Below, in pieces: positions 43,611 to 55,343 of a stretch of DNA of 64,000 bases. The DNA comes from Diphasiastrum complanatum (Eukaryota > Streptophyta > Lycopodiopsida > Lycopodiales > Lycopodiaceae): NCBI GenBank assembly GCA_029204225.1, contig CM055111.1, positions 15,813,207 through 15,877,206 on the forward strand. Direction: 5' to 3'. The position numbers were made by a program, and so were the translations under genes. Below the pieces are notes generated by a model. The model did not search any database. It was given only the letters and a program-made list of their open reading frames with translations, and was not told where the DNA came from. Each line of letters begins with the position of its first letter. Within the stretch, counting starts at the first letter, position 1.

Positions 43611-44230
43611 AATATTTTTTCTCAAAACAAAAAATTAAAACCAAAAATCAGAATCAATTCATTCATATCAATTTTTTTTTCACACAATCTTTCTTTTTGC
43701 TAATCATTCACGTTTCATACATTTTCTTATACACACACACACACACACACACACATTGCCTCTCCTTCTCTCTCTCTTTCAACCTCTATCTCTTTTCTCA
43801 AAGCAAAAAATCAAAACAAAAAAATAAAATCAATTGATTAACAATTCATTCATTCTCTTATACACACATCACCTTTCTTTCTCTCTCTCTCTTTCACTCT
43901 CAATCTCTTTTCTCAAAACAGAAAATTGAAACCAAAAAGTAGAATCAACTCATTCACCTTCAATTCATTTTTTCATTCTCTCTCTCTTTCATTCTCAATT
44001 TGTCTCTCACAAATTCAATCACTCACACACACACACTCTCTTTAAAAATCAAGTGTCAAAATGTTTTTTACACACACTCTCTCTCTTTCCATCTATCTAT
44101 CTATTTATCTCTCTCCCTATCTATCTATCTATCTATCTATTTATTTGTTTCTATCTATTTATCTATCTAAAACATGTAAAATCAACTAAATTAACAAATG
44201 AAAACCTCCAAAATGAATCTCCAACTCCCA
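43300..44230. repeat. Compound minisatellite with embedded microsatellites
   Basis: A unit containing CTCAAAACA.AAAAT, ACCAAAAATCA.AATCAATT, CATTCA and then CT-rich sequence recurs near 43450, 43618, 43794 and 43910. Embedded are a 27-base C run (43537-43563), (TC)n 43565-43602, (AC)n 43732-43755 and (CTAT)n 44092-44170. Confidence 0.85.
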
Positions 44231-44340
44231 AGCTCCAAGCTCCAAGCTCTCCAAGCTCCCCGCTCCCCATGTTGCAAGCTCCCCAATCTCCAAGCTCTCC
44301 AAGCTCCAAGTTCCTCAAGCTCCTCCACTTCCAAGCACTA
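44231..44340. repeat. AAGCTCC minisatellite
   Basis: CAAGCTCC/CCAAGCTCTC units repeat about a dozen times with small changes. Confidence 0.8.
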
Positions 44341-44379
44341 AGAGTTTTCTAGAAAGGTAAATGGAGGTCACGAGAAGCA

Positions 44380-44783
44380 ATACGAACATAGTGTCAGAAT
44401 CCAACATCCGTAGAATCTGTCGGATTTTGACATAATTTTTAGAACCCAAAATATCCAAGCATCGAGATTGCTGATCTAGATGTTGGAATCCAACACATTT
44501 AAAAAATTTTCAAATTTCGACATCCAACTAGGATACCAGCTCAAAGACCATTTGCCATATGGCACCCACATCAGGTGTCAGAATCTGTCACATATTTTAT
44601 GTGTCGGATTTCGACATCCAATTTAAAACTCTATTCCCGCCAGCTACCGGAGGCAGCCCGAGTTTTTTTCTACGAGGGTTCGAGAGAGGTGTCGGAAAGC
44701 GACATGTCGGATTTTGACATTTTATGGGATTTCCCGAAATCCGCCGCAACCACATGTCAAAATGAGTGCATTTTGTAGTAGTG
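44380..44783. mobile_element. CACTA (En/Spm-like) transposon terminus with subterminal repeats
   Basis: The minus strand from 44783 reads CACTACTACAAAATGCACTC, a CACTA-type terminal inverted repeat. Inside it lie 15 bp units of the form TGTCGGNNNNNGACA at 44419, 44602, 44690 and 44705 (the last two back to back), plus TGTTGGAATCCAACA at 44481. Such subterminal repeats are where CACTA transposases bind. The other terminus and a transposase were not found. Confidence 0.7.
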
Positions 44784-45400
44784 ATTACTGACAATTAGTC
44801 TGAAAGAAATAATCGATGCATGAAAGCATCTACTATGTCTATTTCTAAGAATTCTAGTATATTGTGGTCTAGTATATTGTTGATAGATTACAATTACCAT
44901 CTATATACAATTTACAATTGTGTGGATGTATGTACAAGAAAGTGGCGTGGAACCGTTGTGCCATCTAGAGTAGATCGTGGCGGTTGCTGCCATTGTCCAA
45001 GTAGTTGCACAATACAAGAACTGGACATGAGAAGGCTTCGACTATTTGGAGTTGAGTGCGTCATTTTCGATAGTCGATAAAGTCGAGACAGTCGTTTGTC
45101 GGTCATCGACGATAGTCAATGGAATCGGACTTCCTCGGTAGTTTGATGATAGTCGATAGAGTTGGTCTTTCTTCAACAAGTCGGCCTTCCTCGACATGTC
45201 GGTTTCCATTCTGATGTTTGTCTTCGATAATAGAGGAGAAATAAATCCAACGCTCTTGATGATCTTCTGGGAGATGAATGAGTTTGATCATTTTCCTGAT
45301 TATATTGTTGCTGCTGAGCTACAATATCTTCTTCTGATTCGTTGTTAATAATCTATTCGTCTGTTGTAGACGACCTTGGACCTTTTACAGGATCAGTTGA
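44784..45400. other. Unassigned; GTCGA-rich stretch
   Basis: 45065-45205 is rich in GTCG/TCGAC words (AGTCGATA, GTCGAGACAGTCG). There is a short possible coding stretch on the plus strand near 44935-45080. No family is recognised. Confidence 0.35.
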
Positions 45401-46335
45401 GTTGAGAATATAAATGTTTGATACTTCAGGAGTGTTCAACAATTCTACTATATGAGCTTTGCAATTTAAGAGATGTCTCTTGACATCTTCTCAATGTCTT
45501 CTCTAATGCGTCTAAGTGACCTTTAGTAGATGAATAGACACATAAGTCATCCATGAAATTTTTTAAAAAGCCTCTGTTAAATTTTTTGAAAAATGTTTGT
45601 CATCATACGTTGGAATGTGGTAGGTGCATTACAAAGACCAAAGAGCATTCGCGTATAAGCGCACGTCCCCCAATCATTGGTAAAAGTGCCCTTGGATCTA
45701 TCTTCCTCCTTAATAAAAACTTGATTATAACCTAAGAACCCTTCTAAAAAACTATAACGTTTATGACCAGCTACTTGGTCAAGAATAGTATTTGTATAAG
45801 GCAGAGGGTGATAATCCTTTGTTGTAGCAGCATTTAGTTTTCTAAAATCTTGGAAAACTCTAATCTTGCCTGTCTTCTTCTTAGGTAGTATAACTATTGG
45901 TGACACTCACTCATTACTTAGAACATGATATATAATACCTGCTCTAAGACATCTATCTAATTCGTCTTTAACTAACAAGGATTACTTTGAATTTAGTCTA
46001 TATTGACACTGCCTAACTGGTATTGTTCCCTAAATAAGATCTATTCTATGTTCTCCCCATTTAACTGGTGTTCTTGTTAAATCGTCCATCAACCAAGCAA
46101 ATACGTTTTGATATTTCTGAAGAAGTAATATATACTCTTTATGTTATTGGTCTGATTGTTGTTTATATAAATTCAAAATTTTACCTTTATTAATTTCTAT
46201 TTCAACATAATCTATCTTTTCTACCATTCCTTCGGTCAGGCTTGCTCTGGTTCCACTTAGAATTTCTCTTGACTTGGATGTTATCGGAATTTTCTCATCC
46301 TCGTCAATCTCATAAGCAGTCTTGATATCCTGCAC
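45401..46335 (-). pseudogene. Gypsy RT fragment, related to the element at 18710
   Basis: On the minus strand: YEIDEDEKIPITSKSREIL and YVEIEINKGKILNLYKQQSD are the linker, then SPIVILPKKKTGKIRVFQDF, LNAATTKDYHPLPYTNTILD, YNQVFIKEEDRSK and LFGLCNAPTTFQRMMTNIFQ. A decayed stretch after it includes CQRDIS/SLKL remnants. The order and wording closely follow 20085-20960. It has stops and a frame shift after QKI (about 45577) and is truncated before the catalytic motif is readable. It joins a copia RT at its 5' end (46336). Confidence 0.88.
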
Positions 46336-46640
46336 ATCTTGATTGTCTCCACCACTCAAGATGATATCATCCACATAGTGGTAACATCATTTCCAGAAAA
46401 CCTATAATAAAGTGAATGATCATACTCACTCATAACAAAGCCTTGAGAGAGTAAAAAAGTGTTAAGCTTAGCATACCAACTCCTTGGTGCTTGCTTATGG
46501 CCATACAAACTCTTTTGTAGTAGACACACATGATTTGGCTTTGTTAATGAGATGTAGCTCTCGAGTTGTTCCATGTACATTTCCTCCTCAAGATCACCAT
46601 TCAATATTGCTTTTGTAATGTCCATTTTTCATAGATCACA
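46336..46640 (-). pseudogene. Copia RT fragment joined to gypsy
   Basis: On the minus strand: MDITKAILNGDLEEEMYMEQ, SLYGHKQAPRSWYAKLNTFL, YDHSLYYRFSGNDV and then, one frame over, MDDIILSGGDNQDVQ (the catalytic motif). At about 46335-46312 the frame runs straight into the gypsy linker KTAYEIDEDEKIP. The DVSNAFLNG motif is replaced by DITKAILNG. Confidence 0.85.
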
Positions 46641-47166
46641 TCCATAAAGTGTAGAAAGTGAGATGATGACTCAAATGCTTACCATCTTTGCTCTTGTAAC
46701 TAGCAAATCAACACATAGAATAGTGAAATCTTGATCAACCTATGATCTATCCTCACTCTAGTGACTCTTGACACTTCCTAAGATTGAAATAAACTCAAAT
46801 GAAGTTCAGTAACCTCACAATCTAGATATCCAATCAAAATAAGGGTTTTGTCAAAATCACAAAAAAAATGATTATTTCAAAATCTACATGCAATTCCCAA
46901 TAACTTGATATGCAATCTTGTAGCCACCACTTAGGCTTTTTCTAATGCTCTAAAAGTCGGCCAAATCCAACATGTAATGTGTGAAATCATAATTCAACAA
47001 GTTCTATAACCTAAAATGAATTCTGATCTACAAAAGATCCAATCTACATTTGCAAGAAACTCGGTTTTTGGAGAAGTTAATTTAGCATGCTCTAGCATTG
47101 ATATCTGCACCAATCCTTGATAGAAGCTTGATCCTTTCAAAACTTGCAACACAAGCTCTGATACCA
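46641..47166 (-). other. Copia leader and primer-binding site (minus strand)
   Basis: GCTCTGATACCA at 47155-47166 is the reverse complement of the Met-tRNA site. The leader is similar, in opposite orientation, to that at 48465-48900 (blocks such as GTAGATTGGATCTTTTGTAG and GGATTTGGCC). Most of gag and pol between this leader and the RT fragment is missing. Confidence 0.75.
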
Positions 47167-48300
47167 TGTGAAGAATTTGGAACCTACCTGAACTCCGTGC
47201 ATCCCAACTAGCCCATAGTCTCTCCATGATCCTGTCTGCATGTGAGGGAAACATCCCATCCATATAACTGAGGACCTCATCATCACTCATGGATGAAAAA
47301 CTGGACGACCCACGACTGCCGCCAGATCCGTGGCTTGGAGATGTGTCACAAGACATTGAGGATACGATTGGGATAATATTTGCAAGCAATAAAATATATT
47401 TTTAGAAAATACAACCATGTAGAGTTAATGAGTGCAAGAAATAAATTCAAATAAATGACTTAAGTGTTTAGGGTCGAACAAAAAAAGTGACACTTTGCAT
47501 TCAACCATGGTTGAATATATTACTGCACACCACAATAATCACAAATTAACCACAATAATTACACTTTATAATAAATAAATTAAACATTTCTACATGGTTT
47601 AGGCCCAAATACAAATCAATTACATGACTAGTCAAAGTTCAAGATTACGTAAAAGCTAGCTGCATAAAAAGATGGCTGGCAAATGTACGAATAAAAATGA
47701 TAGATGTAAAAACATGTAGACAAGTGTCTGTAAACATGGAAAGGCTAGCTATAGAGCTAAAACACTGGGTAGATCTATCTAATTCCTCCTCATCATCTCC
47801 GTCATGTGGAGCTTGTTTTCCTGCACGCGAAGACACATGAATTAGTCTTCCAAAAAATTGTATGGGAGTGTGAGAGAATATCAAGTTTAAAGAGCATAAA
47901 ATGGATTTGATGTCGTACCTGAGGAGCAGCATCCCAGTTTGAAAGTGTGGGAAATGTAGAGGTCGAGTTTGAGTAGATTCAAATTTAAATGCTAGGTACA
48001 TTGAATCTAGACCCAAAAATAGTAGGGTTTACACTTTGGAGGGAAAGCCAAGTGGCCAAATAGGGTTTGGACTTGTTATAAAAGGATGTAACTTGTGGAG
48101 AAGAAGATCTTCTCTCTTCTCTATCTTGTTTCATGCTTATACATGGTTATCTTGGGTTCTACTATCCATTGGTGCACTATACTTGTGATATCTTGTGTTT
48201 CTATGTGTAGAATGATCTATATTTACTATTTTCAGGTTCATGCGTGTGAAATACAGTAGGGTACTATTTATGTATGGAAAATAGCTTCTATTTATTTTTT
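47167..48300. other. LTR end and possible host exon remnants (minus strand)
   Basis: 47167-47190 resembles the end of the LTR at 48430-48452 in reverse, after which similarity stops. On the minus strand 47389-47190 looks coding (MSDDEVLSYMDGMFPSHADR, then IMERLWASWDARSS) and meets a donor-like CAG|GTAGGT. At about 47955-47765 a donor-like CTCAG|GTACGA and an acceptor-like GTGCAG flank short coding-like segments. No family is recognised. An 18 bp palindrome lies at 47499. Confidence 0.35.
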
Positions 48301-48464
48301 GATTCATGTTTGATCAAGTTCTATTAGAGTTAGCATTCTATTTTTTGTGTAGATGCTGATTTTTCTACATTGGCAAGATTGATGGAGTAGCTTGTTTTGT
48401 AACCAAAGATCTTTAGTAGATTTGGATCTGAATTGGTCCCAAATCTTTCACATGGTATCAGAGC
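48301..48464 (+). repeat. Copia LTR 3' part and primer-binding site
   Basis: The LTR ends CCAAATCTTTCACA at 48452, and TGGTATCAGAGC follows at 48453-48464. A TATA box (TATAAAAG) at 48077 with a CTTCTCTC-rich stretch after it suggests the LTR begins well before 48077. The 5' limit was not found. Confidence 0.7.
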
Positions 48465-49467
48465 TTGTGTTTCAGGTTATGAAGGATAAAATTATATCTA
48501 TCAATGGTTTGGCTAGAGCATGCTAAATCGGATTCTACACCAAAATAGAGTTTCTTGCATTTGTAGATTGGATCTTTTGTAGATCAAAGCCCTATATAGG
48601 TTTATAAACTTGATCAATTTTGATTTTTGAATTCACACGTTGGATTTGGCCAATTTTTGGATCACTGGATTAGCCTAAGTGGTGGCTAATAGATTGCATG
48701 TCAATATTTTAAGCATTTGCATGTAGATTTGGGATATTCAATATTTTGTGATTTTGTCAAAACTCTAATTTTGATTGGATTTCTAGATAGTGAGGTTGTT
48801 AGACTTCATTTGAGTGTGTTTCAATCTTAGGAAGTGGCAATAGTCATTGGATTGATGATAGATCATAGGTTGATCAAGATGATTCTATGTTGATTTGCTT
48901 GGTATAAGTGCTAGAAGTGAATCGAGTAGTTTCAAATATTTGTGATTTGTCCGTGAAAACATTTGTTGTTGTTCAAAGGAGTGCTTTCTGCATTGAAACA
49001 GGTTGAAAGAGAAGATCAAGTCATTGCTACATGGCAACATCAAGTGGAATCACATTGGAAGTGCCAATTTCTTGTGCAATAGGTGGCCAAGTGCTATTTT
49101 GGATGGAAGGACACCTTTTGAGATGCTATTCAAGAGAAGGCCTAGTGTCAACTTTCTAAGAACTTTTGGATGCACGTGCTATGTCAACATTACTCTTGAT
49201 GATAGGACCAAGGAGGATCCATCTTCAAGGAAAGGTATTTTTGTTGGATATAGTGAGGTGAGTAGAGCCTACAAGGTTTACATTCCTTCTATTAACTGAG
49301 TGATTGTTGGTAGAGATGTCTTTTTTAATGAGGGGAACATTCCAAAAGTGTCTTCAAGTACTATTGATGATGATGTGGATGGATCTAACATTCTTGATGT
49401 TGATGTAGAGGATCCTACTTTAGATGGTGATGATGATGGACCTTAATCAAGTCAAAAGCCAAGGAGA
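48465..49467 (+). pseudogene. Copia element: leader plus integrase/linker fragment
   Basis: The leader runs to about 48980; gag and most of pol are deleted. From 49003 the frame holds the end of integrase (FLCNRWPSAILDGRTPFEML) and the linker (VNFLRTFGCTCYVNITLDDR, SSRKGIFVGYSEVSRAYKVY). A stop follows at 49297-49299, then VGRDVFFNEGNIPKVSSS and an acidic tail ending at 49444. At 49468 the sequence switches without a gap to SIN3-like gene sequence. The element is inactive. Confidence 0.83.
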
Positions 49468-51328
49468 ACAGGTTTTACATTCTTTTCAAACTTTATCAGG
49501 TAATCTTGCGGCTTATGCAATCTGTCAGAATATTGACATAGAGATTGTAGCAATATGTTGTGCTTCCGCTTTTTTCTGACGTCCCAAGTCTTGATTTTGA
49601 TATTTCGGTTTTATGTTCTTATGGCTCCTACCATTACAAATCAGGATAATTAAAATGAATGTGAAAAAATGTTGCAAGCTTACTTCATTTCAAGGGCTTG
49701 ATTTGGTTGTTACAAGAAGTTGAGTCCTGCTTCTTGATTAGAATACTGAACACGTGTTATCTTTGTTCTGAAATTTGAAGACATTTTGCTTTTTCAATTC
49801 CCAACGTGCAGACCTTATATGAACGAATTTTTTCTGGAAAACGAATTCTATGGCATCCGAGCAGAAGTGGAAAACATTTAAAGATGTATCCACTCCATAT
49901 CTTTATACGAAGTACATACTGGAACTTAGTACTTTTTTCATCATGCTACACCTTTTTAGAGGAAAGGTAATATTTGATTACGACTAGTCGTGAAGCATTG
50001 AATTAGCATTTATGGATTATTCTAGTCTGGTAAGAAGCGTTTTTTATTTCTCATTTGCAAAATTTATGAACGGCAACCAGATTCATGACGGCTCTATACA
50101 ATTTCCTTGGTGAAACTGATGTCAATACAAGTTTTGAGGATGAGTGTCAGTCAATAATTGGGACGCAGTCCTACATTTTGTTACTCTTGACAAGTTAATC
50201 TTCAAACTTGTGAAACATGTTCGAGAACTACTCATATCTGTTGTTTTTCTTATTTTTTTGGGATCTTTTGAAGAAAGTGTCTGCTTAGCAGTTCACTAAG
50301 TTTAACTGAGCTGACCATATTTGCGGAATTTAAAAAAAATATTTTGCAGCTTCAAACGATTGCTGCTGATGAAACGGCAAATAAACTTCTATTGCTACAC
50401 ACACGTGAGAAATCACGTGGAGCTTGTGGGATTATTGACATTGTTTACCATTCAAATGCATGTGTTCTCCTCCGTGATGAGAGCGTCTTTCGATTTGAGC
50501 ATGTACGTGATATCTATATTTTCTCTAATGACAATGTTTCTGCTTTCTGTCTATCTCATGTTACATGTGAGAACATGTGAATTTATGTGTCAACAGAAAA
50601 TATGCCCCGGTGAATTATCAGTTCAGCTAATGGAGGAGGGACCTGAGAAATTGGAGGTTCCGGCAACTACTATTGACGAGCCTTTGGAAAATTACTTGAA
50701 CGATTACTTGTTCTCAGTGCCAGAGAGGAAAGATCGTCATCATGTTTTTGCTGAAAGATAGCTTCAGAGTTTTGCTTGGTGTCTCATAAATTTTAAGACA
50801 TTGAATGAATCACCTTTGTTTGTTACTAATCAGCTCTTTACTTATCCGCAGAAATAAACGCAAATTCACAGATGACAAGGAATGTGAAGCTTTTAAGAAG
50901 GCAACAAGAAATGTTTACGTGGTGAATGGTTTGGAGTGCAAGACAGATTGTAGGACCTCCAGGGTTTACCTTTTTTTCTAAGACTGAATTCGTACGATCA
51001 CATTAGACACCCGTGTATATGCAGGTGAAAGATAGTGTGAGGCTTCTGGTGATAAACTCTTGTTTAAAAAAAAAAAAGGTACTCTGTTGTATTGAATGTT
51101 TTTGTTTTACTAAATAGAATGTCTCTACATTCTCTGCAGGTCTCATATGTCCTTGCTACTGAGGATCTTCTGTTCAAAAGGAAGTGGTCTAAGATGGTTA
51201 ATTCTCCTGAGGTCAATAATGGAACCCGTAGCATTTCCATGACTTGTGGTTCTAGAGGATCGATAACTAAACAAGATAGAGTTAAGCGGTTCCTTGTATG
51301 GTTGGAGGGTAAGTTGACCGAGACGTAA
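49468..51328 (+). pseudogene. SIN3-like corepressor C-terminal region, copy 1
   Basis: SIN3 proteins scaffold histone-deacetylase corepressor complexes in the nucleus. Only the C-terminal exons remain: 49468-49499 (FYILFKLYQ), 49812-49911, 50081-50218, 50350-50502, 50597-50757, 50852-50963 and 51140-51328. They encode, in order, [73 protein letters not shown] and VSYVLATEDLLFKRKWSKM, matching the order of plant SIN3-like proteins as I recall them. One-base losses near 49838 and 50180 break the frame, and the donor after 50757 is AT instead of GT. The first exon is cut by a copia fragment. All other junctions are GT-AG and in phase. A second copy lies at 61394-63662 with the same two frameshifts. 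Confidence 0.87.
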
Positions 51329-52683
51329 CAGAAGGCAATAAAAAATTTTATTCCTGCAAAAGTTCTTTCTTGTGACTGATTTTTGTTGCGTTAACCAAAG
51401 AAAGACACCTTAGTTTATGTATGTTCATGGTTGGCTATTATCAAAGCCCAAGCATTGTACGACTCAAAGTTAATGAGATAATTTTGCCAATGTTTAGGTC
51501 TTTAGATATTCAAAAGACTGTTAAGAAAATATTGATTCTTAACTTTCATTGGAGAGAATATGAGAGAGCAATACAAAATTAAGTGATGGGATAGGGGTAG
51601 CACCTATATCAATTTCTAGGATTTTTTTTTTTCGAAGAGGTTTGCATTATATTTCTTTGTCCTTGAGGGAGTCTCTCCAAAGGTGGGGATGTTAGAATAT
51701 GGAATTTGATTTTAGTGATTCTTTTGTTTCTGGACTATGAAACAATCTTTGTGCATTATGGTGACTTTTTTACTATAGTGTTTAACATAGCACACATTAA
51801 TAAACTATAGTCTAATAATATTTTTAAGTAGTATGCAATGTCCCAATACATCTCACATTCTCAAATATTTGGCATATAGCCTCTGTTACAATTCTAAAGG
51901 AAGCAGTTCTTGAGTTTGTTGAAATTCCTTGTTGTCCTTTGATCTTTGACCTTGTGGAAATGTATGGGGATCTATTCATGCATTGGGATAAGCAACCTGC
52001 TTGGTTCTTTGTATCATATATCAATACCAAGGTCATGGTATTGGAATGACACGAGATACTTGGAAGAAGGAGAAGACAACATAAGCTGTGCTGCAGCATT
52101 TTCAAAAGTCGAGGGTGGGAACAATGAAAAGTCGACAATTGTCATGCCAAATAATTGTTATTAGAAAAAAAAGAGTTGAGAGGTCTCATGCAGTATGATG
52201 TCGGTCTAACAATGAAATCGAATGCTTTTACTCTCCTTATGTGTCAAGCTGAATGAATCAAAGATTGGAATCAGTACAAATTATATTCCATAATGTTTTT
52301 CTTATGCACTATTACTTACTACGTGCTATGACACTGTGGATTATAGCAGTCATTTCATGTAGAGTGGGCATGGGTTATTCAACCAAGGAAGGGTTGACAC
52401 CTCTCATTACAATGAGAAAGCCTAGCTTCTTAGAAAGATTTTTTAAGATTTATAGCTCTCTAGGTGACATCGTAGACATTGCAATGGCAACAAATTTTTT
52501 GATTTTTTTTCTTCTCTCAATTGTACTCACATACAAGGCCCCGATTGCTTCCTCCCACTCCTCCTTATGTGCGTGCACGAGAAGAGAGAGAGAGAGAGGA
52601 GTAGGCTATGTCCCATTATCAACTGCTACGTCCCTTCATGTCTCCATCAATGTTTGCCCACATGATAAAGAGATTTTTTTTTG
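51329..52683. other. 3' flank of SIN3-like copy 1, then unassigned sequence
   Basis: Up to at least 51666 the sequence matches the flank of copy 2 to the window end. Beyond that there is no recognised gene. A (GA)n stretch lies at 52582-52600. Confidence 0.5.
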
Positions 52684-54494
52684 TTATTTATTGTTGAAAA
52701 GCAATGTGTCATCGACATGCATGGTGATGATAATTAAGGAATGTTGCACCGGATTTAAATAAATATTAGAATCGACAGTGCTTAGTTGAAAACCATGTTG
52801 GATGAGGAATGTCTTTATCCTTTGAAACCAAGCTCTTGCTGATTGTTTCATGCCGTAAAGTGCCTTATGGAGTTTACAGACACGATTCTTCATACCTTCG
52901 AGAACAGATCCCTTAGGTTGTAGCATGTACATGTCTTCTTCAATAACTCCAATCGGATAGGATGTCTATACATCGAGTTGATGTAGTTCGAGGCCGGCTG
53001 CAGCAGCATACAATACGAGAGTTTGGATCAGCGAAGGCTTGATCATCGGACTAAAAGTCTCGTTGTAGTCAATGTTCGAGATCTAAGAAAACCCTCACGC
53101 CACTAGTCAGGCCTTTCTTCAGTCAATACTCCTATTAGCATTGTATTTGATCTTAAAGATCCATTTGCAATCGATAAGATTGTTGCCAACAGGTAGTTCG
53201 ACCAATGACCATGTCTGGTTTTTTATTAGAGAGGAATACTCTCTATCCATCGCTTCTCTCCAAAGATTGGAGTCTGGTTGGCTAAGTGTCTCATTGACAA
53301 TAGTCAGTTTTTGAATTAAGAGACAAGAAGACTCACGAATATACCTTGTGGGCTGTGTGTGCACTCGATTCGAACCTCTTCGAGGTGGCATTGGTGGATG
53401 ATCCAATCCTTGGTTGTGTTGTCGATGAGTAACAACAACTTCTTCTTTGGATTCATTGTCGAATAGTTGATCGATTGTCAGCATGCTTGAACCAAAGGCT
53501 CGAATTGTCGTGTCGAAGGCAGGGGCTATCGAAGGTTTGCATGGAACTTTGCTCTTGTCTTTCAAGTCGACGAACTGATCCTCGATAAGGACATTGAATA
53601 AAATTTGTTGGGTATCGGGGTCGTACAACTTGTAAGTGTTTTCAATGGAAGTATAGCCAATTAGAATGGTTTTGAGACTCTGGAATTCAAAATTCTTGCT
53701 TGTGTCCTTTGGAATCTATGTGTATGCAATGCATCTGAACACTCGTAGGTTCTTCACTGAAGGCTTAGGTCCTGTCTGAACCTCAAAAGTTGTCTTGCTT
53801 GAGAGGGCCGAACATCTATTTTGGATGTAAGTTGTAGTGGAGACAACTTCAGCCCATAAATTCTTCGGTAATGATGTGTGAGCTAGCATGCATTTGGATG
53901 TCTCAACTAGGGTGTGATTCATTCTCTCGACTATCCCATTTGATAGAGGCAAATAGGGAGTAATGGACTAATCTTTGATGCCTTGGCTAAGGCAGTACTC
54001 CTTGAATTCAGTAGATATGTACTCTCCACCATTGTCGGACCTCAGGGCTATGATATTCTTACAAGTTTCTTTCTTTGCATGCTTCTTGAATGTTTTGAAG
54101 AGGTTGAAGGCCTCTGATTTCTTCTTGATAAAATATACAACTGTCTTTCTAGAAAATTCATCAATAAAAGTAATAAAATACTGCATCCTTCAATGAAGCA
54201 TTCTGCATTGGGCCACATATCTGTATGTACAATATCTAACAGTCCTCTAGCAACATGTTGATGGCTTGATCTAAAAGGTTCATGAATGCATTGTGATCCA
54301 CTTCTCAAGAAGCGGATTTGTAGCTGCTAGATTGAGGTGCTTTTGTATATGCACTTGCATTCTAATTCGATTTCGCATTGTTGTTCTTGGCTTGTAGAAT
54401 GCGACAATCTTGGATCTCATGGTTGGTTCATTTGCAGTATCTGTAGAACAGCTTCTTCTTTGTCGGCGGATTCGATTGTTCTTGATGTTGTTTT
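52684..54494 (-). pseudogene. Decayed copia element, minus strand (gag end, integrase, RT)
   Basis: Read right to left: gag end with a damaged zinc knuckle (FYRYC, stop, TNHEIQDC near 54400), pre-integrase remnant (PFRSSHQHVARGLLDIVHTD) and integrase, with MQYFITFIDEFSRKTVVYFI near 54180, LRSDNGGEYISTEFKEYC near 54040 and NGIVERMNHTLVETSKCML near 53930. The linker follows (NLRVFRCIAYT, RIQRFKTI-like), then NLWREAMDREYSSLIKNQTW and CKWIFKIKYNANRSID near 53150. RT continues near 52920 with MYMLQPKGSVLEGMKNRVCK, YGMKQSARAWFQRIKTFL and the catalytic-type HVDDTLLFNN at 52690. It breaks off right after this motif. It has many stops and no LTR was identified. The open blocks make it younger than the gypsy at 18710. 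Confidence 0.88.
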
Positions 54495-54712
54495 TGAGGG
54501 TTTGTGGATCCCTAGGAAACTCTAACCCTAGTTAATTAGTGAGAAGGATTTGACACCTTGCGTGTGTAAGTCCAACCCGATGATCACATAGTTATTTGAT
54601 TACTTAGAAGTTAATAGAAGGACTTTAGGCCTTTTTGCGACACTTTTAATGTCGCAAGGCCTAATAGTCAAGTTAGTGAATAAAAAGGGCTCCCCCAAAA
54701 ATTAGAATTTCA
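54495..54712 (+). repeat. Truncated gypsy LTR (left)
   Basis: Matches 55350-55568 closely (GATGATCACATAGTTATTTG, GGCCTTTTTGCG). It begins inside the copia gag sequence at the shared GAGGGTTT and ends before the TATA region. Confidence 0.82.
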
Positions 54713-55343
54713 AATAATATTTTACGAAGATGTGTTTTGCCGCATGAAATACCAGATTTAATCATGTTTTCACATGATGGCATGGGCGGAGGACACTTCT
54801 CTACAGATATTACTGTTCACAAACTTTTGCAATCAGGTTGTTGGTGGCCTGTGCTTCATACGGACACATAAAATTTTATTCAGACATGTGATATTTGTCA
54901 GCGAGCACGACGGCCTACTCGACAGAATTATGAACCCTTGCATCCGGTTTTATCGCAAGCACTGTTTGAAAAATGGGGACTGGATTATGTTGGTCCTATT
55001 CATCCTGCCACGGAAGGATCTTGGGCCCGATACATTATTGTAGCAACTGATTATATGACCAAGTGGGTTGAAGCCAAAGCCGTGATGCAAAATTTACGGC
55101 CAAGTTTCTATATGAAAATATCATAATCAGATTTGGTTGTCCAGTCGAGACAACCTCAAAGTGGATTGCCGGAGCCCACCGTTGTTTTCAGCCACACAAT
55201 TTGGATTTTAATACTGTACGCCTCGACTTTATAGAGAAGGTGCAGTACCATTTAATCAAGATTTGGCGTGAAGCAAATAAAAGTCCCCAGTAACTGCATA
55301 TTGCAGGTGTCGTGGGACCGCCACCAATTTTGGTGGGGGATAC
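54713..55343 (+). pseudogene. Gypsy integrase fragment between LTRs
   Basis: Plus strand: the HHCC zinc-binding region spans HDGMGGGHFSTDITVHKLLQ to CDICQRARRP with one stop between (near 54870). The start of the integrase core follows (LDYVGPIHPATEGSWARYII, VATDYMTKWVEAKA near 55050), and the frame is lost after about 55125. The last 200 bp lead to a purine-rich GGTGGGGGATA before the right LTR. No protease, RT or RNase H. It is an internal-deletion derivative. Confidence 0.85.

Noticed and set aside
44053-44352. 99-codon open frame rich in Ile/Tyr then Ser/Pro
   Set aside because: It derives from (CTAT)n and AAGCTCC repeats.
50321-50761. Single 146-codon open frame over the SIN3-like exons
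   Set aside because: It reads through an intron in the wrong frame before entering the exon at 50597; the exon model explains the homology better.
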